From Gordonia sediminis (lineage in GTDB: Bacteria; Actinomycetota; Actinomycetes; Mycobacteriales; Mycobacteriaceae), in assembly GCA_004193205.1 (NCBI GenBank), contig RZUM01000005.1, positions 248,001-312,000 of the forward strand: a DNA stretch of 64,000 bases, given 5' to 3'. The translations under genes and the position numbers were made by a program. Below, piece after piece: positions 11,117 to 19,870 of the stretch (positions are counted from its first letter, which is position 1; each line of letters begins with the position of its first letter). Under the pieces are notes generated by a model. The model saw only the letters and a program-made list of their open reading frames with translations. It was not told the origin of the DNA and did not search any database.

Positions 11117-13288
11117 TCAGGCGCGGTCGCACACCGCACGTGCCGCGTCGACGATCTCCGACTCCTTCAGGAGGACCTCCAACGCGGCGTCGCCGAGCGG
11201 GATGAAGCTGTCGGCACTGGCGACCCGCGCGATTGCACCACGAAAACCGTTCTCCACCAGTAACGTGACGATGCTCTGGCCGACACCGCCCGACCGGCGG
11301 GTCTCGTCGACGACGAGCACACGGCCGGTGGTGGCGGCTTCGCGGAGGATGTCCTCGACCGGCAGCGGCGCGAGCCATCTCAGGTCGACCACGGTGGCGT
11401 CGATGTCGTGATCGTGCTGCAGCAGCTGTGCCGCACGCAGGCTCATCGGCACACCGTTGCCGAATGTCAGGATGGTCAGGTCGCGACCTGCGCGATGTGT
11501 TCTGGCGGTGCCGATCTCGGCATGGATCGTCGTGTCGCCGCCGCTGAGCCACCGACCGTCGCCGTCGGCGAAGAGGTCTTTGGTGTGATAGAGCGCGATC
11601 GGTTCGAGATAGATACACGGCATACCGGACGCCGCTGTTGCCTCCGCGCAGGCGGTCAGCATCGGACCCGCGTCGTCGGGGTGTGCGGGTGAGGCGACCA
11701 CGATTCCGGGGATATCGAGAAGTGCGGCAACCGAATTGTCGTTGTGGAAATGGCCGCCGAATCCCTTCTGGTAGCCGTAGCCGGCGATCCGGACGATGCC
11801 GGGATTGCGATACTGCCGGTTGGCGAAGAACTGCAGCGTCGCGCCCTCGCCGCGGATCTGGTCGGCGGCGTTGTGCACGTACGCGAGGTATTGGATCTCG
11901 GCGACCGGCAGCAGACCCGACAGGCCTGCGCCGAGCGCGAGACCGAGGATCGCCTGTTCGTCGAGCAGCGTGTCGAAAACGCGCGCCACACCGAACTTCT
12001 TCTGCAGTCCCCGGGTGACGCCATAGACGCCGCCCTTGCGCGCGACATCCTCCCCGAAGACCATTGCGCCGTCGTGCCGGGCGAGTATCTGCCCGAGCGC
12101 ATCGTTGATCGATTGCGCCAGAGTCAAACCCCGTCTCTGCTCGTAGCCCGCGGTCCGGCTCGCGGTGATCGCATCGCGCCGCGCCGACGTCAGCGGTTCG
12201 GTCACGGCCGCACGATCGGCGAGCTGAGGTAGGTCCGCGACCTCCTTGGCGAGGTTAGCGACCGTGGTGCGCTTGCTCTCGTACATCGCGAGGACGTCGG
12301 CCGCGCTGCGATGTCCGTGGGCAACCAGGTGCAGTGCGGTGGCGAGCACGGGGTCGCGGTCATAGTCCTCGGTGATGTCACGGGTGCTGCGGTAGGCGCG
12401 CTCGTAGTCGGAGCCGGCGTGACCCATCAGACGTACCGTGCGCAGATGCAGGAACGCCGGACGACGATGTGTGCGCGCCCAGTCGACCGCAGCGCGGGAT
12501 GTTTCGAAGGCCGCGGCCAGGTCCGAGCCGTCGGCGGTGAAATAGGTCAGACCGGCGCGATCACCGTACGCAGTCCGTATCCATCCCTGCGGTGTCCGGG
12601 TGCTGATCCCGATTCCGTTGTCCTCACACACGAACAGGATCGGCATGTCGACGTCTTGGAATCCGGTGTGGATCGCGGTGTTGATCGCGCCGACGGCGGT
12701 GGAGTGGTTTGCCGAGGCGTCGCCGAAACTGCACACCGCGATCGCGTCTCGTGGCCACGGACTGGTTCCGGTGATGGTCGGTCCGCGCTCGATGCACAGG
12801 GCGACGCCGACCGCCCGCGGGAGATGCGATGCGATGGTGGAGGTTTGCGGGATCACGGCCAGATCGTGGCGACCGAACACCTTGTGCCGGCCACCGGAGA
12901 TGGGTTCGCCGGTGGCCGCGACAATCCCGGCCAACACGTCGCGGAGCGGATCGCTGCCCTCGACCTGTTGGGCGCGGGCCAGAAAGAATCCGCCCGACCG
13001 GTAGTGCAGCAGAGCCGGATCGGTGGGCCGGCAGGCGGCGGCGACCGCGGCGTTGCCTTCGTGGCCGGACGAGCCGATCGTGTAGTAGCCCTTGCCTTCT
13101 GCGCGCAGCTCCCGCGCCGCCAGGTCGAGATGCCGACTGCCGAGTTGGGCGTCGAAGATGTCGAGCGCCTCGGCGACGGTCATTGTACTGCCGGGTGCGA
13201 AGGGTGCCGAGTCCCCGTGGGCTCGCGACTCGGTACCACCACATGCCCGCAGTGCGGCGACGAAATGGTCGTCGACAGGTTCTGCCAT
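11117..13288 (-). CDS. Fused alpha-beta E1 component of a 2-oxoacid dehydrogenase
   Basis: A 723-residue thiamine-diphosphate enzyme in which alpha- and beta-type E1 halves are joined. The first half has the ThDP/Mg motif beginning GDASANHSTAVGAIN. The second half (from about residue 350) has GEDVARKGGVYG and the YQKGFGGHFHNDNSV region of beta subunits. Such enzymes oxidatively decarboxylate 2-oxoacids (branched-chain, pyruvate or similar) together with E2 and E3, which are not in the window. GTAAGGAGA precedes the ATG at 13288. It is the last gene of the operon with ALDH7, so 2-oxoadipate is an attractive but untested substrate. Confidence 0.85.
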   Translation of the reverse strand: MAEPVDDHFVAALRACGGTESRAHGDSAPFAPGSTMTVAEALDIFDAQLGSRHLDLAARELRAEGKGYYTIGSSGHEGNAAVAAACRPTDPALLHYRSGGFFLARAQQVEGSDPLRDVLAGIVAATGEPISGGRHKVFGRHDLAVIPQTSTIASHLPRAVGVALCIERGPTITGTSPWPRDAIAVCSFGDASANHSTAVGAINTAIHTGFQDVDMPILFVCEDNGIGISTRTPQGWIRTAYGDRAGLTYFTADGSDLAAAFETSRAAVDWARTHRRPAFLHLRTVRLMGHAGSDYERAYRSTRDITEDYDRDPVLATALHLVAHGHRSAADVLAMYESKRTTVANLAKEVADLPQLADRAAVTEPLTSARRDAITASRTAGYEQRRGLTLAQSINDALGQILARHDGAMVFGEDVARKGGVYGVTRGLQKKFGVARVFDTLLDEQAILGLALGAGLSGLLPVAEIQYLAYVHNAADQIRGEGATLQFFANRQYRNPGIVRIAGYGYQKGFGGHFHNDNSVAALLDIPGIVVASPAHPDDAGPMLTACAEATAASGMPCIYLEPIALYHTKDLFADGDGRWLSGGDTTIHAEIGTARTHRAGRDLTILTFGNGVPMSLRAAQLLQHDHDIDATVVDLRWLAPLPVEDILREAATTGRVLVVDETRRSGGVGQSIVTLLVENGFRGAIARVASADSFIPLGDAALEVLLKESEIVDAARAVCDRA

Positions 13289-13298
13289 GGTGGTCTCC

Positions 13299-14465
13299 TT
13301 ACACGATGTTGGTCTCGCCGGCGGCGAGTACGGTGTCGGCGAACCGATCGAGACGGAAGTCGGAGATGTCGTAGCGTGGTGACCTGCCATGGTAGAGATC
13401 CCGGATGATCTCACCGCTGGCCGGGCCCATCAGGAATCCGTGCCCGGAATATCCGGTGGCGATCAGCAGTCCGTCGACGTCGGTGCAGCGATCGAGGATC
13501 TGGTTGCGGTCCGGGGTGATCTCGTAGAGGCCGGCCCAGCCGGTGCTGATGCCGTAGTCGAGGATTGCCGGTGCACGCGTCGCGGCGATTTCTCCCAGAC
13601 CCATCAGCCAGTCCTCCAGTTCGAACCGTAGATTGAATCCTTCGACCTCATCGGGGTCGGACCATCCGAGGAGCAGACCCCGACCCTCCGGATGGAAGTA
13701 GAAATTGGACGGAAAGTCGATCGTCAGGGAAGGCGAATGGTCGGGGAGATCCGGAACCGGCTCGGTGAACGCGATCTGCCGGCGCACCGGGGTGACCGGT
13801 ATCTGTACCCCGAGCATGTCACCGATCTGACGCGACCACGCACCCGCGGCACACACCACCTGATGTGTCTTGATCCGCCCGTGTTCGGTGATCACCTCAG
13901 TGATGGTGCCGTTGACCGACGCGATGTCGGTGACGGCGCAATTGCGCACGATCACCGCGCCGTGGCGTCGGGCCGCGGCGGCATATCCCAGGACCACCGA
14001 TTCGGGTGTGGCCTTGCCGTCGGCCGGTGACCAGCACGCGGCGAGGAGCCCGTCGGTGCTGATCATCGGCGAAATCCGCTGGGCCTCTGCCGGATCGATC
14101 ATCATACTGGGAACGCCGTGCGCGTTCTGCAGAGCGACGCTCTCGGCGAACACGTCCACATCGGTCTGCTCGGACAGCAGATACAGATAGCCGTCCCGGT
14201 GGAAGTCGATCTCCTGGCCGTAGAGCCGGCCGAACTGTGAGTAGACCTCGAGGCCACGGAGACCGATCTCGATATTGGCGGCGTTGGAGAACGAGGCACG
14301 TACGCCGCCCGCCGCCCTGCAGGTCGATCCGCAGGCGAGTTCGTCCTTCTCGACCAGCACCACACCTTCGACGCCGGACTGCGCCAGGTGGTAGGCGACG
14401 CTGGTCCCGATGACGCCGCCGCCGATGACGACGACGGATGCTTCGGTGGGAATGGATTTCGTCAT
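13299..14465 (-). CDS. DadA/sarcosine-oxidase-like FAD amine oxidoreductase
   Basis: A 388-residue FAD enzyme of the glycine oxidase / D-amino acid dehydrogenase / sarcosine oxidase group, which oxidises a C-N bond. The FAD motif VVVIGGGVIGTSVAYHLAQ lies at residues about 10-28, and the C-terminal GTSVAYHLAQ-type fold ends with the conserved ATGYSGHGFLMGPASGE segment. Its ATG overlaps the stop of the upstream dehydrogenase as ATGA, so translation is coupled. Next to an ALDH7 gene it resembles pipecolate oxidase (AmaA-type) context, but other secondary or D-amino acids are possible. Confidence 0.85.
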   Translation of the reverse strand: MTKSIPTEASVVVIGGGVIGTSVAYHLAQSGVEGVVLVEKDELACGSTCRAAGGVRASFSNAANIEIGLRGLEVYSQFGRLYGQEIDFHRDGYLYLLSEQTDVDVFAESVALQNAHGVPSMMIDPAEAQRISPMISTDGLLAACWSPADGKATPESVVLGYAAAARRHGAVIVRNCAVTDIASVNGTITEVITEHGRIKTHQVVCAAGAWSRQIGDMLGVQIPVTPVRRQIAFTEPVPDLPDHSPSLTIDFPSNFYFHPEGRGLLLGWSDPDEVEGFNLRFELEDWLMGLGEIAATRAPAILDYGISTGWAGLYEITPDRNQILDRCTDVDGLLIATGYSGHGFLMGPASGEIIRDLYHGRSPRYDISDFRLDRFADTVLAAGETNIV

Positions 14466-15595
14466 GGGAGTCGACCTTTCAGGCGCATGGCCTCACGTAC
14501 CCGGTTCTTCGCGGTCTGGCGGGCCACCTGATGGGTGGTGCGATCGTGGGACCGAGAGTCGGCTAGTGCCGCCGTTGTGCCGGAACGCAGTTTGGCGGCG
14601 ATGCCGGCGAACACGGCGTCGGAATCCGGGCGGAAACCGGACGTGCGCGAGTCCATCGCCACCGCCGCGGCGACCACACCGCCGGCATTGGCGATGAAAT
14701 CAGGTACCACCGTGACCCCACGGTCGTGCAGAATCTGCTGTGCCGCAGCACTTGTGGGTAGGTTGGCGCCTTCGATGATCATCGTCGCCGGCAGTTCACG
14801 GGCAACCCGGTCGTCGATCACATCCTGCAACGCCGCCGGAACGAACACGTCGGCGAGAACCCGCAGTTCGTCCCCGGGAGCCAACGGTTTGGCCGCGTCA
14901 TGGTGGTGGACCAGGGCGTCGCCGTGCACGTCGCGCAGCCGCAACAGCTCGGCGATGTCGAGCCCGTCGGGATCGTGCAGTCCGCCCTGGGCCGTGGAAA
15001 TGGCGACGACGGTGGCGCCGAGCTCGTCGAGACGTTTGGCGGTGGCGGCGCCGACGGCTCCGAATCCCTGAATGCTGACCGACAGCGCAGACGTGTCATG
15101 GCCGACGAATTGAGCTGCAGCATCCAATGATTCGGCCACACCGTATCCGGTGACGCCGAGCTGGTCGTAGGGCAGCCCGCCGAGCGCAAAAGGCGTCCCC
15201 ACCGCGCCTGCGCGACCGCCGACCTCGTCGAGCATGATCGCCGCATCCTCCTCGGTCAGGCCGACGTCGAGGCCGAACACGTATTCGTGCGGCACCTCAT
15301 TGCGCAGCGCCCGGACGAAGGCCCGGATCGCCGATCCCTTGTCCGCGGATGTCGGGTCGTAGCGGATGCCGGCCTTCGCGCCTCCGTAGAAGAGGTCTAC
15401 GCCCGCCCACTTCCAGGTCATGTTCCGGGCCAGGCGCGCCACTTCGGCCACCGACACGGTCGGCGTCATCCGAGCGCCACCCTTACCCATTCCACGTGCG
15501 GTGTTGTCGATCACCAGGACGCCGCGCATGCCGGTGCGCGTGTCGGACACGCAGACCACCTTCTCGGGTCCCCACTCGTCGAACTCATCCATCAT
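14462..15595 (-). CDS. Glu/Leu/Phe/Val-type amino acid dehydrogenase
   Basis: A 377-residue NAD-dependent amino acid dehydrogenase. The substrate and catalytic lysine region is DLFYGGAKAGIRYDP (residues about 76-90), and the nucleotide-binding motif is IQGFGAVGAATAKRLDELG. GCMGKGGARM-like sequence precedes (RGMGKGGARM). It is shorter than and diverged from the glutamate dehydrogenase at 4605. AGGGAGCC precedes ATG at 15595; ATG at 15592 is equally possible. Its place between ALDH7 and the amine oxidase suggests deamination of the amino acid produced by ALDH7, perhaps 2-aminoadipate; that is an inference. Confidence 0.83.
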   Translation of the reverse strand: MMDEFDEWGPEKVVCVSDTRTGMRGVLVIDNTARGMGKGGARMTPTVSVAEVARLARNMTWKWAGVDLFYGGAKAGIRYDPTSADKGSAIRAFVRALRNEVPHEYVFGLDVGLTEEDAAIMLDEVGGRAGAVGTPFALGGLPYDQLGVTGYGVAESLDAAAQFVGHDTSALSVSIQGFGAVGAATAKRLDELGATVVAISTAQGGLHDPDGLDIAELLRLRDVHGDALVHHHDAAKPLAPGDELRVLADVFVPAALQDVIDDRVARELPATMIIEGANLPTSAAAQQILHDRGVTVVPDFIANAGGVVAAAVAMDSRTSGFRPDSDAVFAGIAAKLRSGTTAALADSRSHDRTTHQVARQTAKNRVREAMRLKGRLP

Positions 15596-15624
15596 GATCT
15601 GGCTCCCTACGTGGTGTGGTCGGT

Positions 15625-17178
15625 TCAGGCGAAGTTGACGCCCTGTGCCAGTGGCAGTTCCGTCGAGTAGTTGACGGTGTTCGTGGCTCGGCGCATGTAG
15701 GCGCGCCATGCATCGGAGCCGGATTCGCGGCCGCCGCCGGTGGTCTTCTCGCCGCCGAACGCACCACCGATCTCCGCGCCCGACGTACCGATGTTCACGT
15801 TGACGATGCCGCAGTCCGAGCCGTCCGCGGCGATGAAGTGCTCGGCCTCACGCTGGTTCATGGTGAAGATCGCCGACGAAAGGCCCTGCGGCACATCATT
15901 GTGGATGGCGATGGCCTCCTCGAGTTCCGTGTAGGTCAGCACGTAGAGGATGGGTGCGAAGGTTTCCTGCCGAACGACCTCGGGCTGTGCGGGCATCGTC
16001 ACGATCGCGGGCTCGACGTAATACGAGTCGGCGCTGCTCTCGCGACGGCCACCACCGGCCACGACCGTTCCACCCTGTTCCTGCGCCCGCTCCAGAGCAG
16101 ACATCATGTTGGCGTGCGCACGCTCATCGATCAGCGGGCCCACCAACGTCCCCTCGCCAAACGGATCGCCGATCGGCAGTCGCCGGTACACCTGCGCGAG
16201 GCGTGCGACGAGTTCGTCGGCGATGTCGCGATGGACGATGACGCGGCGCATGGTGGTGCAGCGCTGGCCGGCAGTACCGGCCGCCGCGAACACGATGCCG
16301 CGCACGGCGATGTCGAGATCGGCCGACGGGGTGACGATCGCGGCGTTGTTGCCGCCGAGTTCGAGAATCGACCGGCCGAATCGTGCGGCCACGCGCGGCG
16401 CGATCTGCTGACCCATCCGCTCGGAGCCGGTGGCGCTGACGACCGGCACCCGGGGACTGTCGAGAAGGGCCTGGGAGTCGGCGGGGTTGGTCGACACCAT
16501 GATATTGAGGTTCTCGGGTGCGCCGGCGTCGCGGGCGGCACGATCGAACAGTGCCGAACACGCGGCGGCGGTCAGCGTGGCCAGCTGCGCCGGCTTCCAG
16601 ACGACCGCATCGCCGCAGACGATGGCGAGTGCCGTGTTCCACGACCACACCGCGGCCGGGAAATTGAACGCCGAGATCACACCGACGACGCCGACCGGGT
16701 GCCAGGTCTCCATCAGCCGATGACCAGGACGCTCGGATGGCATGGTGCGGCCGTCGAGCTGACGGGACAGACCGACGGCGAAGTCGCAGATGTCGATCAT
16801 CTCCTGGACCTCACCGAGTGCCTCGGAGGTGATCTTGCCGACCTCGATACCGATCAGGGCGGCGACGTCGGCCTTGTGCTCGGTGAGCAGCTCGCCGAGC
16901 CGCTTGACGAGTTGACCGCGGACCGGAGCCGGTACGGTCCGCCATCGCAGGAACGCAGCGTGGGCGGTGTCGATGGCCGCTTCGACGTCACGGCCATCGG
17001 CCGCGCGGATGTCGAACAGGTCGTCGCCGGTCACCGGAGTCCGCGCGGTGATGCGAGTTGGTGCGGGCGCCGTCAGGGCGTCGACGTCGACGCCGCACCG
17101 ACGCAGACTGGCCTGCGCGAGCTCACGCAGCTGATCGGTCGTGGGCAGGACGACGGTGCCGGCAATGCTGGTGCTCAT
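15625..17178 (-). CDS. ALDH7-family semialdehyde dehydrogenase (piperideine-6-carboxylate type)
   Basis: A 517-residue NAD(P)-dependent aldehyde dehydrogenase. It has the ALDH7 hallmarks ISAFNFPAAVWSWN, ELGGNNAAIVTPSADLD and the catalytic cysteine in GTAGQRCTTMRRVIVH. ALDH7 members oxidise 2-aminoadipate semialdehyde / piperideine-6-carboxylate to 2-aminoadipate in lysine and pipecolate breakdown (Pcd/AmaB). ATG at 17178 gives the family length; the frame is open upstream but runs into the divergent LysR promoter. It is the first gene of the operon ending at 11117. Confidence 0.88.
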   Translation of the reverse strand: MSTSIAGTVVLPTTDQLRELAQASLRRCGVDVDALTAPAPTRITARTPVTGDDLFDIRAADGRDVEAAIDTAHAAFLRWRTVPAPVRGQLVKRLGELLTEHKADVAALIGIEVGKITSEALGEVQEMIDICDFAVGLSRQLDGRTMPSERPGHRLMETWHPVGVVGVISAFNFPAAVWSWNTALAIVCGDAVVWKPAQLATLTAAACSALFDRAARDAGAPENLNIMVSTNPADSQALLDSPRVPVVSATGSERMGQQIAPRVAARFGRSILELGGNNAAIVTPSADLDIAVRGIVFAAAGTAGQRCTTMRRVIVHRDIADELVARLAQVYRRLPIGDPFGEGTLVGPLIDERAHANMMSALERAQEQGGTVVAGGGRRESSADSYYVEPAIVTMPAQPEVVRQETFAPILYVLTYTELEEAIAIHNDVPQGLSSAIFTMNQREAEHFIAADGSDCGIVNVNIGTSGAEIGGAFGGEKTTGGGRESGSDAWRAYMRRATNTVNYSTELPLAQGVNFA

Positions 17179-17260
17179 CGATTCGGTCCTTCGGTTGTGT
17201 GGATCTGGCGGGCGTCTCTGCGATCTATGGTTCGCATCGCATCCAGATAGAACAAGCGAA

Positions 17261-17288
17261 AGATCCTTTAGGTCAATGTTTAGGATCT
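17261..17288. promoter_or_regulatory. Inverted repeat before LysR, candidate operator
   Basis: Perfect 7-bp arms AGATCCT ... AGGATCT separated by 14 bp, ending 4 bp before the LysR start codon at 17293 and about 80 bp from the ALDH7 start. The position suits autoregulation and control of the divergent catabolic operon. Confidence 0.5.
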
Positions 17289-17292
17289 CTAT

Positions 17293-18204
17293 ATGAACCT
17301 GAGTCTCGCGCACCTCACTGCCCTCCAGGAGTTGGGCCGACTCGGCACGATGGTCGCGGTAGCCGAGGAACTCGGATACACGCCCGGAGCGGTGTCCCAG
17401 CAGATAGCCGCACTGGAGAAGAGCGTCGGAGCGTCGTTGATCACGAAGCAGGGACGCAACGTGATCCTGACCGACGCCGGTGTCGTGCTGGCCGAGCACG
17501 CGGAGCAGGTGCTGGCCGCGGAACGATCAGCGATCGACGCGGTGCTGAACGTCGAGGGGCGCATCGCCGCACCGGTTCTGCTGGGAGCGTTCGGCAGCAC
17601 CGCGGCGATCGTGCTGCCTGAGGTGGTGGCCGTCGCAGACTCTCTGCACCCGCACATGCGTTTGTTCAGCCGTAAACTCGATGTCGACGATGCCGTCGAC
17701 GCCGTCGCCCATCACCGTGTCGACCTCGCCTTCGGGATCGACTACCCGAGTCACCCACTGCCCCGGGTGCGAGGCGTCGAGATCCTCACCCTCCATGAGG
17801 AGCGATTCGGGCTGGCCGCCTCGACCGGGTTTCGGGGCATGCGCACCCGGACCACGATCGACCTTCGCGAGGCCGCGGACTGGCCGTGGATCCTGGCGCC
17901 GGCAAACACCTACTACGGTCTCGCGATGCGAATCGCCTGTCGGCAGAATGGCTTCGAACCCGACGTCGCCCATGAGATCGTCGACACCGCAGTGACACTC
18001 ACGCTCGCCGGCAGGGGACTGGGTGTCGCGCCGATGACCGACATGATGGTCGGGCTGGTGCCGTCGGCGCCCATCGTGCGGATCGACCTGCGGCAGGAGG
18101 TCGTGCGCCGAGTTGTACTCATCCGGCCCGCGGGTGCCGATGTGCGGCCGGCCGTACGGGCGGCAACCGAGGTCGTACGGACGGTATTCGCACCCGGCAG
18201 TTGA
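17293..18204 (+). CDS. LysR-family regulator of the divergent ALDH7 operon
   Basis: A 303-residue LysR regulator. The N-terminal HTH includes MVAVAEELGYTPGAVSQQIA (about residues 20-39), followed by a co-inducer-binding domain. It is divergent from the ALDH7 operon and convergent with the next LysR gene, whose stop is 3 bp away. No ribosome site is visible before the ATG, so the transcript may be leaderless. Likely regulator of the amino acid catabolic operon; inducer unknown. Confidence 0.9.
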   Translation: MNLSLAHLTALQELGRLGTMVAVAEELGYTPGAVSQQIAALEKSVGASLITKQGRNVILTDAGVVLAEHAEQVLAAERSAIDAVLNVEGRIAAPVLLGAFGSTAAIVLPEVVAVADSLHPHMRLFSRKLDVDDAVDAVAHHRVDLAFGIDYPSHPLPRVRGVEILTLHEERFGLAASTGFRGMRTRTTIDLREAADWPWILAPANTYYGLAMRIACRQNGFEPDVAHEIVDTAVTLTLAGRGLGVAPMTDMMVGLVPSAPIVRIDLRQEVVRRVVLIRPAGADVRPAVRAATEVVRTVFAPGS

Positions 18205-18207
18205 GGG

Positions 18208-19176
18208 TCAATTCCACAGCGTGACGTAGACCGCGGGCCGGAAGTTCTTCACCGGCACACCGGATCCGCGCAGCATCGCCTGTATCGCTTTCGGTGAACC
18301 GACGAACCGCATGAGTTCACTGGCCGTACGGGTGGGGTCATGCGCGAGGGTCATCGCGCTCCAGGTGTTGCGTCGGTTCACGTTCGCGCCGGCCACGCGG
18401 GCCAGGCGACCGGTCGACACGTCCGAGCGCACCGCGAAGGTCGGCGCGAGTGTCAGCCCGGTGCCGCGCTGGGTCTCCTCCCACGCGGCGGCGTCGCTCT
18501 GGAAGATCCGCTGGCGATCGTCGGGCACACCGAGTTGCATGAGCATCGAGGGGATCGCGTCGTGGACGACGGCGGCGGACGGGCCGAGATTCCACGTTGC
18601 GTGGGCGAGTTCCTCCGGGCTGGCCCGCCGCTGGGTGAAGGGATGCGCGGGCGCGGCCATCACCTCGATGTCGTAGGTGAGGAACTCGTTGGTCGTGAGC
18701 GTGTGGCCGTTCTCGGTCACCTCCGCGTCGAGCGGGGCCGGACCGATCGCGACATCCACGGCGCGGGAGGCGAGCAGGGTGGCGAACTGGTCCGGTGAGT
18801 GCACGCTGAGCTCGACCTCGAGATCCTTCGCCCGTTTGGTGAACAGATCGATCAGCCCGCTCGCCGCATGCTCGGCGAACAGGCTCGACGACGCGAGCCG
18901 GATCGTCCGTCGCCCACCGGCGGCGGCCCCGACCTCACTGACCGTCTGATCCTGCAGCCCGAGAATCTCCACAGCACGTGCCGCGAGTCGCAGTCCGCCC
19001 GGCGTGAACGCGAGGCCGGAGCGTGTCCGGCTGAAGAGTTGGTCACCGAGACTCTTGCGGAGCGCTGCGACATGCATCGACACAGCCTGTTCGGTGAGGC
19101 CGAGCTCTGCGGCGGCCTGCTTCACCGACCCCGCCCGCACGATCGCGACGAATGCGCGCAGCTGGGCCGGGGTCAT
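18208..19176 (-). CDS. LysR-family transcriptional regulator
   Basis: A 322-residue LysR protein with an N-terminal HTH (TPAQLRAFVAIVRAGSVKQA, residues 2-21) and a substrate-binding domain. The recognition helix contains LGLTEQAVSMHVAALRKSL. It is not closely similar to the convergent neighbour. It lies downstream of the TetR gene at 19203 with a 26-bp gap and could be co-transcribed with it. No target can be assigned. Confidence 0.88.
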   Translation of the reverse strand: MTPAQLRAFVAIVRAGSVKQAAAELGLTEQAVSMHVAALRKSLGDQLFSRTRSGLAFTPGGLRLAARAVEILGLQDQTVSEVGAAAGGRRTIRLASSSLFAEHAASGLIDLFTKRAKDLEVELSVHSPDQFATLLASRAVDVAIGPAPLDAEVTENGHTLTTNEFLTYDIEVMAAPAHPFTQRRASPEELAHATWNLGPSAAVVHDAIPSMLMQLGVPDDRQRIFQSDAAAWEETQRGTGLTLAPTFAVRSDVSTGRLARVAGANVNRRNTWSAMTLAHDPTRTASELMRFVGSPKAIQAMLRGSGVPVKNFRPAVYVTLWN

Positions 19177-19202
19177 GGCTTCATGCTACGAGCCCCGCGA
19201 GG

Positions 19203-19811
19203 TCAGAGCAGGTAGGTCGCCGTCATGGCTTTCCACAGCGGCAAGTGTGGATCGGTGGTCGGATCGCGACGGTCGATCAGGTAGGTGGTGGCGACTCCGC
19301 GCATGCTCGACAACAGCACCGGATAGAGGTCGGGATAGGCAGGGCGGGCGGTCAATTCGGGGCCGAGGAAACCCGCGACCGCCTGCCGCACGATCGGTCC
19401 GAGCCGACGTTCTGTGGGCAGCAGTGCGCTGCGCAGCTGCTCGTTGGTCCGCGCCGCGATCCACAGTTCCATCGACGCGACGAAGTAGGGCTGATGGAAT
19501 GTAGACCAGCCGATCTCGATCGCGGGACCGATGCGGGCGGCGGGGTTCTTCGGCCACTCCACCTGCGCGGGCATCTCCTGGATACGGGTGCGCGCCAGAT
19601 GGTCCACGGCCGCCATCAGCAGTTTGTCCCGCGACGGGAAGTGATGCAGTAGCCGCCCGCGGCTCACCCCCGCCTCGGCCTGGATGGCCAGCGTGCTGGT
19701 GTGCGCGTAGCCCCGGTCGACGAGCACACGGATGGCGGCGTCGAGGATGCGGGTCCGGGTGGCATCGCCGCGCTGCTGCTGACCAGGCCGCGCTGCCGGT
19801 GTCGGATCCAT
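19203..19811 (-). CDS. TetR-family transcriptional regulator
   Basis: A 202-residue regulator with an N-terminal TetR HTH (TRTRILDAAIRVLVDRGYAH then GVSRGRLLHHFPSRDKLL) and a variable ligand-binding domain. The ATG at 19811 is chosen as it gives a normal TetR length. It is 59 bp downstream of, and co-directional with, the Tat-exported FAD oxidoreductase, so it probably forms an operon with it and acts at the palindrome before that gene. Confidence 0.9.
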   Translation of the reverse strand: MDPTPAARPGQQQRGDATRTRILDAAIRVLVDRGYAHTSTLAIQAEAGVSRGRLLHHFPSRDKLLMAAVDHLARTRIQEMPAQVEWPKNPAARIGPAIEIGWSTFHQPYFVASMELWIAARTNEQLRSALLPTERRLGPIVRQAVAGFLGPELTARPAYPDLYPVLLSSMRGVATTYLIDRRDPTTDPHLPLWKAMTATYLL

Positions 19812-19870
19812 CGTCGAATCGTAGGCCAGCGGGCGTCCACAGCGCCCACGGCGCCCACCTGCGGCCGCCG

